Assembly (NCBI RefSeq): GCF_001618425.1
Contig: NZ_BDCU01000020.1
Location: 1 to 52,781, forward strand
Length of the DNA: 52,781 bases
Source of the DNA: Nocardia fusca NBRC 14340
GTDB taxonomy: Bacteria > Actinomycetota > Actinomycetes > Mycobacteriales > Mycobacteriaceae
Reading direction: 5' to 3'
The notes beneath the pieces are model-generated. The model saw only the letters and a list, made by a program, of their open reading frames with translations, did no database searches and was not told the DNA's origin. Shown one piece after another: positions 29,731 through 37,983 of the stretch. Made by a program: the position numbers and the translations under genes. How positions within the stretch are numbered: the stretch's first letter is position 1; each line of letters starts with the position of its first letter.

Positions 29731-31343
29731 GAAACTGTCAAGTCCTCCGCGCCCGCCGACCACGAACCGTTGTCCGCGCCCCCGGAACTGTGCCGCAATG
29801 TCGAATCGATCGCCGCCGCGAGTACCTCGCGGTCGTCGAACGGATATTTCACCCCGTTGATCTCCTGCCCTGCTTCGTGGCCCTTGCCGGCCACCAGCAC
29901 CACATCGCCCGGGTGGGCCCAGTCGACGGCCGCCGCGATGGCCGCGGTCCGGTCGCCGATATCGCGGATCTCGCCGCGTTGCTCGTCGGCGACGCTGCGC
30001 GCGCCCGCGACCAGCGACGCGCGAATCGCGGCGGGGTCCTCGGTCCGTGGATTGTCGTCGGTGACGATGAGCAGATCCGCGCCGCGGGCCGCGGCCGCGC
30101 CCATCGGGCCGCGTTTACCGGTGTCCCGGTCCCCGCCGGCGCCGACCACCACCGCCAACCGGCCCCGGCTCCCCGCCGTGGCCAGGTGGGTGCGCAGCGT
30201 GGCGATCACCGATTCCACGGCGGCGGGTTTATGGGCGTAGTCCACCAGGGCCAGGAACTCCTGCCCACGTTCCACCCGCTGCATCCGGCCGGGTACGTCC
30301 ACCGTGGCCAGTGCGGGCGCGGCGGTCCCCGGCGCCACTCCGGCGGCCGCGCACACCGCGACCGCGAGCAGGCCATTGGCGACGTTGTAGTCACCGGGCA
30401 GCCGTAACCGCACCGGCGTCTCGCCGTCCGGTCCGGCCGCGGTGAACTCCTGTTCACCGCCGTGCGCGCGGGCAGGACCGGCCAGCGACCAGTCCGCCGG
30501 CCCGGTGGTCGCCACCCGGATCGGCGCGGCGAGGCCGTCGGCCAGACGGCGGCCCCAGGCGTCGTCCACACACACCACGGCGGTGCGGGCGGCGACCGGG
30601 GACTCCGGTTCGAACAGCCGGCGCTTGGCGGCGAAGTAGTCCTCGAAATCGGCGTGGAAATCCAGATGGTCCTGCGACAGGTTGGTGAACGCGCCGACGG
30701 CGAACCGCACCCCGTCGACCCGGCCCAGCGCCAGGGCGTGGCTGGACACCTCCATCACCACCGCGTCCACGCCCTGCTCCACCATCAGCGCGAACATGGC
30801 GTGCAATTGCGGCGCCTCGGGCGTGGTCAGCGCGCTCGGGACCCGGCGGCCCCCGATTCGGGTCTCGATGGTGCCGATCAGGGCGGTGGACAGACCACCC
30901 GCGGCGAGCCCGGCCTCCACCAGATACGACGAGGTGGTCTTACCGGAGGTGCCGGTGATCCCGATGATCCGCAACCGCTCGGACGGATGTCCGTAGATCG
31001 CCGCGGACAACTCGCCGAGGACGGCCCGCGGATTCTCCCGCACCAGGACGGGTACCTGCAGGTCACCGGCCAGTTCCGCCCCGGCGGCGTCGGTGAGTAC
31101 GGCGACCGCGCCGCGGGCCACCGCGTCCGCGGCGAACCGGGCGCCGTGCGCCCGGGAGCCGGGTAACGCCGTGAACAGATCACCGGGCAGAACCGCGTCG
31201 GAGCGCTGTTCTATCCCGGTGACGAGTAGGTCGGTGGCGACCGGTGGCCGAAGTTCGGCGTCGATCAGATCCAGCAGGTCGGGCAGCGGTGTCGACAGCG
31301 GCCGGGCCGGCCGCAGCGAGGGCTGGCTGGACTGCGCGGGCAC
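29727..31343 (-). CDS. murE: UDP-MurNAc-L-Ala-D-Glu:meso-DAP ligase
   Basis: 538-residue Mur ligase. The specificity motif DNPRTEDP indicates meso-diaminopimelate, not lysine, which fits the chemotype IV wall of Nocardiaceae. Other motifs: DSR-equivalent ITGIEQRSDAVLPGDLF, the P-loop GITGTSGKTTSSYLV, TTPEAPQLH, and VDYAHKPAAVESV. GTG 31343 with AGAGAGGA upstream. It opens the mur run and lies 89 bp downstream of pbpB, where mycobacteria carry extra unrelated genes (Rv2159c-Rv2162c) that are absent here. Confidence 0.97.
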   Translation of the reverse strand: MPAQSSQPSLRPARPLSTPLPDLLDLIDAELRPPVATDLLVTGIEQRSDAVLPGDLFTALPGSRAHGARFAADAVARGAVAVLTDAAGAELAGDLQVPVLVRENPRAVLGELSAAIYGHPSERLRIIGITGTSGKTTSSYLVEAGLAAGGLSTALIGTIETRIGGRRVPSALTTPEAPQLHAMFALMVEQGVDAVVMEVSSHALALGRVDGVRFAVGAFTNLSQDHLDFHADFEDYFAAKRRLFEPESPVAARTAVVCVDDAWGRRLADGLAAPIRVATTGPADWSLAGPARAHGGEQEFTAAGPDGETPVRLRLPGDYNVANGLLAVAVCAAAGVAPGTAAPALATVDVPGRMQRVERGQEFLALVDYAHKPAAVESVIATLRTHLATAGSRGRLAVVVGAGGDRDTGKRGPMGAAAARGADLLIVTDDNPRTEDPAAIRASLVAGARSVADEQRGEIRDIGDRTAAIAAAVDWAHPGDVVLVAGKGHEAGQEINGVKYPFDDREVLAAAIDSTLRHSSGGADNGSWSAGAEDLTVS

Positions 31344-31432
31344 AGGATTCCTCTCTGCATGATGAAGCGCGGATACGACGACGAGTCAGGTTACCGACGC
31401 CGGGTCACGGTCGGGTAAGCCGGTTCGCCGAA

Positions 31433-33400
31433 TCACGACGCCTGCAGGACGAACTGCCGTTCCGGCTCGCTCGACGGCGGAATCCGATCCCGCTGCAGTG
31501 CCCAGGAAGCGATGTCATGGAACAGTGGTGCGGCCGACTGCCCGCCGCTGCCGTCGAAGCTGCGCACCGGCGCGTCGAGCATCAGTCCGATGACATAACG
31601 CGGGTTGTCCGCGGGCGCGATACCGGCGAAGGTGATCCAGTACGACGAGCTCGAATAGCAACCGCAGTTCGGGTCGACCTGCTGCGCCGTGCCGGTCTTC
31701 CCGGCGATCCGGTATCCGTCGACCGCGGCGGGGGCACCGGTCCCCATCTGCACTCCGGTCGGATCGTTCTGCACCACCGACTGGAACATGGTGCGCAGTG
31801 TGCGTGCGGTCTCGGGGCTCACCACGCGCACCCCGTCGGGCGCCGGCTCCTCGGTGCGGGTCCCGTCGGGTGCGACGGTGGCGCGCACGATACGCGGCGG
31901 CATCCGGAGCCCGTCGTTGGCGATGGCCTGGTACATACCGGTCATCTGCAGGGTGGTCATCGAAAGTCCCTGCCCGATGGGCAGGTTGGCGAATGTACCG
32001 CCGGACCACTGGTCCCGGGCGGGCAGCAGACCGGAACTCTCCCCGGGCAGTCCGACCTCGGTGCGCCGGCCCAGACCGAAGCGTTCGAGCATATCGGCGA
32101 ACCGGTCCTCGCCGACCCGCTGCGCCAGCATCAGGGTGCCCACATTGGAGGATTTACCGAAGATCCCGGTCGTGGTGTAGGGGGCCACGCCGTGCTCCCA
32201 CGCGTCTCCGACGGTCACCCCGGACATATCGATGCGGCCGGGTACCTGATGCACCTCGTCCGGCGTGGTGAGACCGTATTCGACGGCCGCGGCCGCGGTG
32301 ACGACCTTGTTGACCGAGCCGGGTTCGAAGGGCTGGGTCACCGACGGGTTGTCCAGCCCGGCCGGATCCCAGTGCTGCGGGCCGAGCGCCGGATTGAACG
32401 TGTTGTCGTTGGCCATGGCCAGCACCTGGCCGGTTTTGGCGTCCAGCACCACCGCGGAGGCCGATTTCGCGCCCGATCGATCCTTGGCCTGCTGCACCTG
32501 CTGCTGCACATGGTTCTGCAGGTAGGAGTCCAGGGTGAGTTCGACATTGTTGCCGTCGACGGCGGGCTGGCGGTCGCGGAGACTGCCGGGGATGACCGCC
32601 CCGTCGGAGCCGCGGTCGTAGGTGTAGGAGCCGTCGGTGCCGGCGAGGGCCGAATCCAGTGAGGCCTCCAGCCCGACCCGGCCGTGGCCGTCCCAGCCGG
32701 TGGCCCCGACGATATTGGCCGCCAGCGAACCGCCCGGGTATTCGCGCAGATCCTGGCGTTCGGTACCGACCTCGGGGAACTTCGCGGTGATCTCGTCGGC
32801 TTTCCGCGGGTCGACATTGCGGGCCAGGTAGACGAAGGTCTGGTCGCTGCGCAGTTTCTCCAGCAACTCGGCTTCCTTCGGCCCTTCGTCACCGAGGATC
32901 TGGTGGACGGTCCGGGCGATATCTTCGAGCCGCCGATCCGGATCGGGCGCCGAATCGTCCTTCGCCCGGGCGTCGGCGAGATCCTTGCGCACCCGCACGG
33001 GCTGGAAATTCAGCGACTGGGCGGTGATGGTGAAGGCCAGGGATTTGCCGTTGCGGTCGGTGACGGTGCCGCGGGTGGCGGGTAGATCCTGGTAGGCCGT
33101 GCGCTGTCCGGCCGCCTGCGCCGACAGCGTGGGCGCGGCGATGGTCTGGATCCACAGCAGTTGCAGGGCCACCACGGTCAATGCCACCAGCATGATCAAC
33201 CGGCCCACGCCGAGCCGGAGGCGCACCGGTCCGTTCGGCGCGGAACGCCCACCCGGACGGGTCCGCCGGGGTGGCTGCCGGGACCCGCCGGACGCGGACC
33301 GCGCGACCTCGGCGGATCGCTTCTTCGTTTTTCCGCGATCGGTCGCGGCCCGGGATCTCGGCGCGGAATCGCGCCCGCGCCCCGACCCGCGCCGGTTCAT
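31433..33400 (-). CDS. pbpB: Septal class B penicillin-binding protein (PbpB/FtsI)
   Basis: 655-residue bitopic transpeptidase that cross-links septal wall with FtsW. An Arg/Ser/Pro-rich cytoplasmic tail (1-65) precedes one membrane helix (about 68-88), the pedestal domain with DLPATRGTVTDRNGKSLA, and the transpeptidase domain. The latter has the active serine in SVNK near residue 361, SSN in GKSSNVGTLM, and KTGT near residue 567. A Cys pair (PNCGC) follows KTGT. ATG 33400 overlaps the stop of the ftsL-like gene as ATGA. Confidence 0.96.
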   Translation of the reverse strand: MNRRGSGRGRDSAPRSRAATDRGKTKKRSAEVARSASGGSRQPPRRTRPGGRSAPNGPVRLRLGVGRLIMLVALTVVALQLLWIQTIAAPTLSAQAAGQRTAYQDLPATRGTVTDRNGKSLAFTITAQSLNFQPVRVRKDLADARAKDDSAPDPDRRLEDIARTVHQILGDEGPKEAELLEKLRSDQTFVYLARNVDPRKADEITAKFPEVGTERQDLREYPGGSLAANIVGATGWDGHGRVGLEASLDSALAGTDGSYTYDRGSDGAVIPGSLRDRQPAVDGNNVELTLDSYLQNHVQQQVQQAKDRSGAKSASAVVLDAKTGQVLAMANDNTFNPALGPQHWDPAGLDNPSVTQPFEPGSVNKVVTAAAAVEYGLTTPDEVHQVPGRIDMSGVTVGDAWEHGVAPYTTTGIFGKSSNVGTLMLAQRVGEDRFADMLERFGLGRRTEVGLPGESSGLLPARDQWSGGTFANLPIGQGLSMTTLQMTGMYQAIANDGLRMPPRIVRATVAPDGTRTEEPAPDGVRVVSPETARTLRTMFQSVVQNDPTGVQMGTGAPAAVDGYRIAGKTGTAQQVDPNCGCYSSSSYWITFAGIAPADNPRYVIGLMLDAPVRSFDGSGGQSAAPLFHDIASWALQRDRIPPSSEPERQFVLQAS

Positions 33401-34329
33401 CGCATCTCCTCACCCGCCGTAACGGGCGGCAGCGGCGCGACCGAGGTGGGTTCGACATCGCCCGGCGTATCCGCGGGCGCCGGGGCCGCGTCCCCGACCG
33501 GAGCGGGCGCTTCGACCGGGGCATCACCCTCGACCGGAGCCGACGCGCCGGCCGGAGCGGTTCCGTCGGCCGGTGCAGGCGCCTCGGCCGGGTCGGTTCC
33601 GTTTGCCGGAGCGGCGCCCTCGGCCGGAGCAGCCGGCGGTGTCATACCGTCGGCCGGAGCGGTACCCGCCGGGGCGGGGACGCCCTCGCCCGGCTGCGGC
33701 GCGGGCGTGGGATCGCTCCCCGGGGCCGCGAGCACACCACCCGGGCTCGGCGCGGCCGAATCCGGCTGTGGCAGCGCCGGGACCGGCACGATCCGCTCGC
33801 CCGGGTCCGCGCCGGAGCGCGGCGCTCCGGCGCGGGGTCCGTTCAGCGGCGGCGCCGGCGGGCCGTAGGCGGGCTTCGGTTCGCCGACCACAGTGACCGC
33901 ACCGTCCGGCGCGACGACCAGCCGCGCCGGATCCACCGCCGGGATCATGCCCAGTTCCCGGGCGCGAGTGGCGAGTTCGGGCGCGGAATCGGCGGCCGCG
34001 ACCTCCCGCTGCAATGCCGCGCGTTCGTCGGCGAGCACCCGATTGGCCTCGCGCGCGTCGCTGAGCTGATAGCTGTCCTCGGCGGCGCGGGTGGTCAGTA
34101 CCAGCGTGAGCGCGAGACCACAGCCGAACATGGCCAGGATGGCGGCAACGAACGGTCCGCGACCCGCCAGCTCCGACCGCGGCGCGGCCACCGGCGCCGT
34201 ACCGGACGACCCGCCGATGCGCTGCCGGCGCCGGGCGTAGGCCCGCTGCGCGGCACCGGATTTCACCCGCTCCGCGTCGTGTACCCGCCGAGCCGGTCGC
34301 CCGGTCTCGGTACGTGTGCTCACGCTCAT
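33397..34329 (-). CDS. ftsL: FtsL-like divisome protein with long Ala/Pro-rich tail (Rv2164c family)
   Basis: 310 residues. A basic cytoplasmic tail (1-57, very Arg-rich) precedes one membrane helix (about 58-80) and a short coiled coil with SYQLSDAREANRVLADERAAL (about 85-125). A conserved patch ELGMIPAVDPARLVVAPDG follows, then a disordered tail of about 140 residues dominated by Ala, Pro, Gly, Glu and Asp. Topology and position directly before pbpB match FtsL; Rv2164c of M. tuberculosis has the same plan. ATG 34329 overlaps by ATGA the stop of the preceding short ORF. The repetitive tail likely spans the periplasm or wall. Confidence 0.85.
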   Translation of the reverse strand: MSVSTRTETGRPARRVHDAERVKSGAAQRAYARRRQRIGGSSGTAPVAAPRSELAGRGPFVAAILAMFGCGLALTLVLTTRAAEDSYQLSDAREANRVLADERAALQREVAAADSAPELATRARELGMIPAVDPARLVVAPDGAVTVVGEPKPAYGPPAPPLNGPRAGAPRSGADPGERIVPVPALPQPDSAAPSPGGVLAAPGSDPTPAPQPGEGVPAPAGTAPADGMTPPAAPAEGAAPANGTDPAEAPAPADGTAPAGASAPVEGDAPVEAPAPVGDAAPAPADTPGDVEPTSVAPLPPVTAGEEMR

Positions 34330-34562
34330 ACCTGACACCCCCGTATCGGTGTGATGGCCCGCGGTTTCGGCCCGCGTACCCCTGTGCTGTGGTCCGTAAT
34401 GCCCAGCCGGTGCTCCCCTGACACCACGATTTCGCGAACACCGAGGTGATATCCGCATCCGGCACCAGCACCGTCGTACCGCAATCGCGCCACGCGGACA
34501 AGCGAATTCGCTGCTCCGCGGGCCATCGCTGCGGCGTGGCCGGTGCCGGTGTCCGGCTTCAT
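34326..34562 (-). CDS. Unrecognised 78-residue ORF bridging rsmH and ftsL
   Basis: The ATG (34562) overlaps the rsmH stop as ATGA and has AGGAGG four bases before it. The TGA (34328-34326) overlaps the ftsL start, again as ATGA. The protein starts [16 protein letters not shown] and ends TPIRGCQV; no membrane helix or domain is recognised, and Arg and Gly are frequent. G/C at third positions is high over the first third and then falls below that of neighbours. It may be a genuine small gene, or a translated spacer whose role is to couple ftsL to rsmH. Confidence 0.5.
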   Translation of the reverse strand: MKPDTGTGHAAAMARGAANSLVRVARLRYDGAGAGCGYHLGVREIVVSGEHRLGITDHSTGVRGPKPRAITPIRGCQV

Positions 34563-35536
34563 CCCGCCTCCTGCACGATCTTCTCGGCGGCGCGCATCCG
34601 GACCGGCGCGGCGCGGGGATTCTCCTCGATCTCGGCGGGTCCGGCCTGTTCGGCGCCGCGGGTCAGTATGCGGAACTCCGGTCCCATACCCGGGAGTTCG
34701 ACCGGAAGCCCCACCGGGGTGCGGGATTTCGCGCGTTCGGCCAGCTCGTGTTTGACCACCCGGTCTTCGAGCGACTGATAGGACATGACCACGATGCGGC
34801 CACCCGGGCGCAGTGCCGCCAGCGCGGCCGGGAGGGCCGCGCGCAGCGAATCCAGTTCACCGTTCACCTCCACCCGCAGCGCCTGGAAGGTGCGCTTGGC
34901 CGGATGTCCGCCGGTCCGGCGGGCCGGCGCGGGGATGGTGTCGTAGAGCAGACTCACCAGCTCGGCACTGGTACGCAACGGCTGCCGGGCGCGGCGCCGC
35001 ACGATCTCGGCGGCGATCCGGTTCGCGAACCGTTCCTCGCCGTAGACCTTCAGCACCCGGGCGATCTCGCCCTGGCTGTAACTGTTGAGCACATCGGCGG
35101 CGGTCGGGCCGGTGGTCGCGTCCATCCGCATGTCCAGCGGGGCGTCCACGGAGTAGGCGAAACCCCGCTCCGCCTCGTCCAACTGCATGGACGAGACCCC
35201 GAGATCCATCAGGATCCCGCTGACCGAACCGGTGGCCGGCAGACCGGCCTCCGCGAGCGCGGCGGCGATTCCGTCGTACCGGGTGTGCACCAGGGTGATT
35301 CGGTCGGCGTAGGGCCGGAGACGGTCGGTGGTGAGCGCGAGCGCGCGGGTATCGCGGTCGAGGCCTACCAGCCGGAGATCGGCGTGGGTGCGCAGGAAAT
35401 ATTCGGCATGGCCGCCGAGCCCCAACGTGGCATCCAGGTAGACGGCGGCCGGGCCGTCGAGCACCGGGTCGAGCAATTCGGCGGCGCGGGTGAGCAGAAC
35501 AGGGACGTGTCGCGTGCCGTGCTGCTCACGGTTCAA
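34559..35536 (-). CDS. rsmH: 16S rRNA (cytosine-1402-N4)-methyltransferase
   Basis: 325-residue SAM-dependent methyltransferase (MraW) that modifies the ribosomal P site. Motifs: [13 protein letters not shown], the SAM site [52 protein letters not shown], and [21 protein letters not shown] 35536 is chosen because GGAGG lies 6 nt upstream, and conserved HVPVL begins ten residues later. A GTG at 35614 in the same frame has no ribosome site. Mycobacterial RsmH has about 65 more N-terminal residues; a similar sequence is found here just upstream in another frame. Confidence 0.93.
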   Translation of the reverse strand: MNREQHGTRHVPVLLTRAAELLDPVLDGPAAVYLDATLGLGGHAEYFLRTHADLRLVGLDRDTRALALTTDRLRPYADRITLVHTRYDGIAAALAEAGLPATGSVSGILMDLGVSSMQLDEAERGFAYSVDAPLDMRMDATTGPTAADVLNSYSQGEIARVLKVYGEERFANRIAAEIVRRRARQPLRTSAELVSLLYDTIPAPARRTGGHPAKRTFQALRVEVNGELDSLRAALPAALAALRPGGRIVVMSYQSLEDRVVKHELAERAKSRTPVGLPVELPGMGPEFRILTRGAEQAGPAEIEENPRAAPVRMRAAEKIVQEAG

Positions 35537-35783
35537 ATCGACCTCCGAATTCGTGCCTCGCTCCGTGACGACCCGATTCGGGTCCCATCCGCACCTCAGG
35601 TGGATGCGGATCACCGGCGCCGAAGCGGGCGAACAATTGATTGCGCGAGATGCGGCCGCGCCGCCGTTCGATCCGGCGCGCCACGGGGTGAGCGACAGAA
35701 GGAAAATCGGTGACGTAACGAATGCCGCGGGGTCTCTGACCGAAGCGGCACCTGGCGTCGGGGAAGTACGTCAGGGTCCGCAT
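35526..35783 (-). CDS. 85-codon upstream ORF resembling the RsmH N-terminal extension
   Basis: Starts ATG 35783 ([18 protein letters not shown]) and ends TGA at 35528-35526, overlapping the TTG start of rsmH by 11 bases in another frame. From memory, M. tuberculosis RsmH begins with a segment containing LAYFPNARFVSSDRD, to which [15 protein letters not shown] looks related. It may be a separate leader ORF coupled to rsmH, or the former N-terminus separated by a frameshift. G/C third-position bias is strong over the first 13 codons and weaker later. No good Shine-Dalgarno precedes the ATG. Confidence 0.4.
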   Translation of the reverse strand: MRTLTYFPDARCRFGQRPRGIRYVTDFPSVAHPVARRIERRRGRISRNQLFARFGAGDPHPPEVRMGPESGRHGARHEFGGRFEP

Positions 35784-35814
35784 CCGGGCAGAGGCCGCGT
35801 GGCACTCGCGCGGG

Positions 35815-36246
35815 CTAGAAGATTCCGCCCAGTGCCTCGTCTCTCGCTTGTGCGTAGTCCTCCTCGTGCTCGGCGAGGTAGGTCTCCCACGCCTGCTTGT
35901 CCCATATCTCCAGGAAGTCGACCGAACCGATGACCGTACAGTCGCGGGTGAGGTTGGCGTACCGGCGATGTTCGGCCGACAACACGATCCGGCCCTGCGT
36001 GTCCAGCCGCTGTTCGTCCGTGCCCGCTGCCAGCGCCCGGATGAAGGCCCGCGCCTGCGGGTTGCTCCGGGATGCCGACGCGGCGCGCCGGGCGAGCGCA
36101 CTGAACTCGTCCTTCGGATAGACGGCAAGGCTGTGGTCCTGTCCTTTGGTGACCATCAACCCTCCCGCCAGATCGTCTCGAAACTTTGCGGGCAACGTGA
36201 GTCGCCCTTTGTCGTCCAGACGAGGTGTGTAAGTACCGAGAAACAA
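35815..36246 (-). CDS. mraZ: Transcriptional regulator MraZ
   Basis: 143-residue ring-forming DNA-binding protein with two SpoVT/AbrB-type repeats, beginning [23 protein letters not shown] and then [18 protein letters not shown] with [19 protein letters not shown]. The conserved DxKGRhxlP motif is present in repeat 1 and [12 protein letters not shown] in repeat 2. It binds tandem TGGG boxes before its own gene and represses or tunes the dcw operon. The start is TTG 36246 with AGGAGG 7 nt upstream, an unusual start but with an excellent ribosome site. First gene of the cluster. Confidence 0.96.
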   Translation of the reverse strand: MFLGTYTPRLDDKGRLTLPAKFRDDLAGGLMVTKGQDHSLAVYPKDEFSALARRAASASRSNPQARAFIRALAAGTDEQRLDTQGRIVLSAEHRRYANLTRDCTVIGSVDFLEIWDKQAWETYLAEHEEDYAQARDEALGGIF

Positions 36247-36330
36247 CCCGATACCTCCTACCGGACCACCTCGAATGGTGTTGACCGGCTACGCCGGTCG
36301 AGTGCCTCGCGGCCTCTCCTGTAGTGCGCG

Positions 36331-36360
36331 CTCCACATTACCCCACTTTCCCCCACTTTC
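36331..36360 (-). promoter_or_regulatory. Three MraZ-binding boxes of the dcw promoter
   Basis: On the minus strand three adjacent 10-bp units read GAAAGTGGGG, GAAAGTGGGG and TAATGTGGAG; the first two are identical. TGGG-type direct repeats with a 10-bp period are the known operator of MraZ. They lie 85-114 nt upstream of the TTG start. Confidence 0.9.
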
Positions 36361-36659
36361 AATCGAAACACGGGGTGATGTGCCTCCCCGGCCGTCCGAT
36401 TTCGCAGGTCACCCCAGCTATCACCGGCCGGGTGAACTTTTCGTGGGCTCTGCCTCCCTGCGCGCGTCTATACCCCCCGGCTCCGGCGGGCCCCGTCAAC
36501 TTCCAGCAAACCCCCTGTTCACGCCTTTACCGCCGGGGTGGTGGGGCGCGGTGGGGGAACCCGGTGGGGCGGGGTGGGAGAAGGTGGTCCGGCGCACAGT
36601 CCAGCGGCCCGGCCGGTCACGCGCGCATCCCGCGAGCGAACAGGTACGGCACAGAGCGA
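36361..36659. other. Upstream dcw region without recognised elements
   Basis: About 300 bp between the MraZ boxes and the DUF3040-gene terminator. I see no supported ORF. It is G/C-rich with runs of GTGGGG-like bases on either strand that could include more distant MraZ-like boxes, but they are not in a regular 10-bp register. Confidence 0.4.
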
Positions 36660-36698
36660 ACAGCGGTGCCGCCCCGGGAACGGGTGCGGCACCGCTGT
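36660..36698 (-). terminator. Hairpin terminator of the DUF3040 gene
   Basis: ACAGCGGTGCCGC (36660-36672) pairs perfectly with GCGGCACCGCTGT (36686-36698), a 13-bp stem with a 13-nt loop, 31 nt after the stop of the upstream gene. It separates that gene from the mraZ promoter. Confidence 0.75.
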
Positions 36699-36729
36699 CG
36701 GCTGCAGAGCCGGCGCGAACGCCGGGTGG

Positions 36730-37161
36730 CTACTCCTCGAACCTTCGGCGGAAGCGATCCTCCATGCGCTCGGTGAACCCACCGGAGCGGCGCGGACGCC
36801 CACGCCCGCCGGTTGCTCGTTCCGATGATCCGGAACCGGCGGAATCACTCGGTGCACCACCGCCGCGGCCGGGCGTGGCACCCTTGGCGCCGCCGAGCAG
36901 GAGCAGTACTCCGGCGCCGAACATCACGATGAACCCGATCAGACTGATGATCGGGAAGCCGCCGGGTCGCACCGGAAGGGCGATACCCGCGACGAGTAGG
37001 ACAAGGCCGAGTATGAACAAGGCCGCGGCCTGGAGTCGACGGCGACTCGAGGCCGTACGAAGACGTCCACCGCGGACGGACGACGCGAACTTCGGGTCCT
37101 CAGCATAGAGCGCGCTCTCGATCTGTTCGAGCATGCGCTGCTCGTGCTCGGAGAGTGGCAC
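36730..37161 (-). CDS. DUF3040 membrane protein (Rv2169c-like)
   Basis: 143 residues. It begins MPLSEHEQRMLEQIESALYA, the DUF3040 signature, with EDPKFASSVRG next. Two hydrophobic helices (about residues 44-63 and 70-92) follow, and the C-terminus is a Gly/Ser/Arg-rich cytoplasmic tail ending RMEDRFRRRFEE. GTG 37161 has GGGGAGG upstream. Its place upstream of mraZ equals that of Rv2169c in mycobacteria. Function unknown. The leader contains alternative hairpins. Confidence 0.88.
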   Translation of the reverse strand: MPLSEHEQRMLEQIESALYAEDPKFASSVRGGRLRTASSRRRLQAAALFILGLVLLVAGIALPVRPGGFPIISLIGFIVMFGAGVLLLLGGAKGATPGRGGGAPSDSAGSGSSERATGGRGRPRRSGGFTERMEDRFRRRFEE

Positions 37162-37188
37162 GGTACCTCCCCCGGCACTAGGTCGTGG

Positions 37189-37236
37189 CTGTCGCCTCCG
37201 GGTAGGCGACAGATAACCCCTTGGCGGCTATCTGTC
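37189..37236 (-). promoter_or_regulatory. Mutually exclusive hairpins in the DUF3040 leader
   Basis: CTGTCGCC (37189-37196) pairs with GGCGACAG (37205-37212), and GACAGATA (37208-37215) pairs with TATCTGTC (37229-37236). Both stems are 8 bp and perfect, and they share the bases 37208-37212, so only one can form at a time. They lie 28-75 nt before the GTG. They could be an attenuator-like switch or overlapping operators. Confidence 0.4.
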
Positions 37237-37355
37237 ATCAATGATACGAGTTCGCCAAGAGCGGTACCACCATATGGGTGCAGCCGAACGAAGTTCGTCG
37301 CCGGATCGAATCCCGCGCAGGCCGAAACAGGAGGTCCGGGGGTCGGCGGTGGTTC

Positions 37356-37793
37356 CTACCGGAGCGCGTCGTCTCCGTCACCGGCGGCGCGCAGCCGGGC
37401 GGCCGGCGCGATGAGATCCTCGACGTCGTGCAGGAACGCAGCCACCCGCGAGGAGAACTCGTCGGCCGCCGCCTCGTCGATCTCCCGGGGCAGCCCGGCC
37501 TCCAGCGCCGCCCGGGTCGCGGAATGGCCACTGAAATAGTCCGCCCACATCACGAATTCGGGCGCGGCGCGCTGCAACATCACCCACGCGTTACGGGAGC
37601 GGGCCCGCGGCGCGGTATCGGCGCCGGTGAGCGCCAGCACCGCGCCCGCACCGCGCAGGGCCGCCAGGTAGGCCACGCGGAACCGTTCCCGTGGATCCCG
37701 CTCCCCCGCCGCTTCCATGAGCAGCCCGTCGGCGCGCCGCAACAGCATCCCCGCCCGCCCCGGTTGCACCGGGTGCACGCTTCGATCCGACAT
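37356..37793 (-). CDS. SAV_6107-type HEPN-domain protein
   Basis: 145-residue, mainly alpha-helical protein beginning near GMLLRRADGLLMEAAGERDPRERFRVAY and containing ALRGAGAVLAL, WVMLQRAAPEF and MWADYFSGHSATRAALEAG. I recall this as the SAV_6107 family, a HEPN-fold group found beside DUF3040 genes in actinobacteria. The usual RNase motif of active HEPN toxins (Rx4-6H) is not evident, so it may be non-catalytic. ATG 37793. No partner nucleotidyltransferase is adjacent. Function unknown. Confidence 0.8.
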   Translation of the reverse strand: MSDRSVHPVQPGRAGMLLRRADGLLMEAAGERDPRERFRVAYLAALRGAGAVLALTGADTAPRARSRNAWVMLQRAAPEFVMWADYFSGHSATRAALEAGLPREIDEAAADEFSSRVAAFLHDVEDLIAPAARLRAAGDGDDALR

Positions 37794-37869
37794 AGCCGTC
37801 CCTCCGTATCTCGCCTGTCACCCCCCGCGGCGGTCCACCGGTATGGCAGGCTGAGCGTGCACCGTGGGG

Positions 37870-37911
37870 GCGAACAAGTTTTCGAACGTTTGGCTCGAGC
37901 TTGAATATAGA
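37870..37911 (+). promoter_or_regulatory. Candidate promoter of the GNAT gene with a LexA-like box
   Basis: GCGAACAAGTTTTCGA (37870-37885) matches the actinobacterial SOS box TCGAAC-N4-GTTCGA at 10 of 12 defined bases. TATAGA (37906-37911) is a good -10 about 20 bp further on. This stretch is noticeably more A/T-rich than its surroundings. Distance to the gene start is 72 nt. Confidence 0.35.
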
Positions 37912-37983
37912 GACGACCACCGACATGTTCGTGCGCCGAAACCTGCCGCCCTGCCGACCGCGAAAGAGCCCACCGATATCGCA

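Noticed and set aside
36331..36360. GTGGGG repeats considered as a simple-sequence repeat
   Set aside because: Their 10-bp period and place before mraZ match known MraZ operator boxes, so they are listed as regulatory sites.
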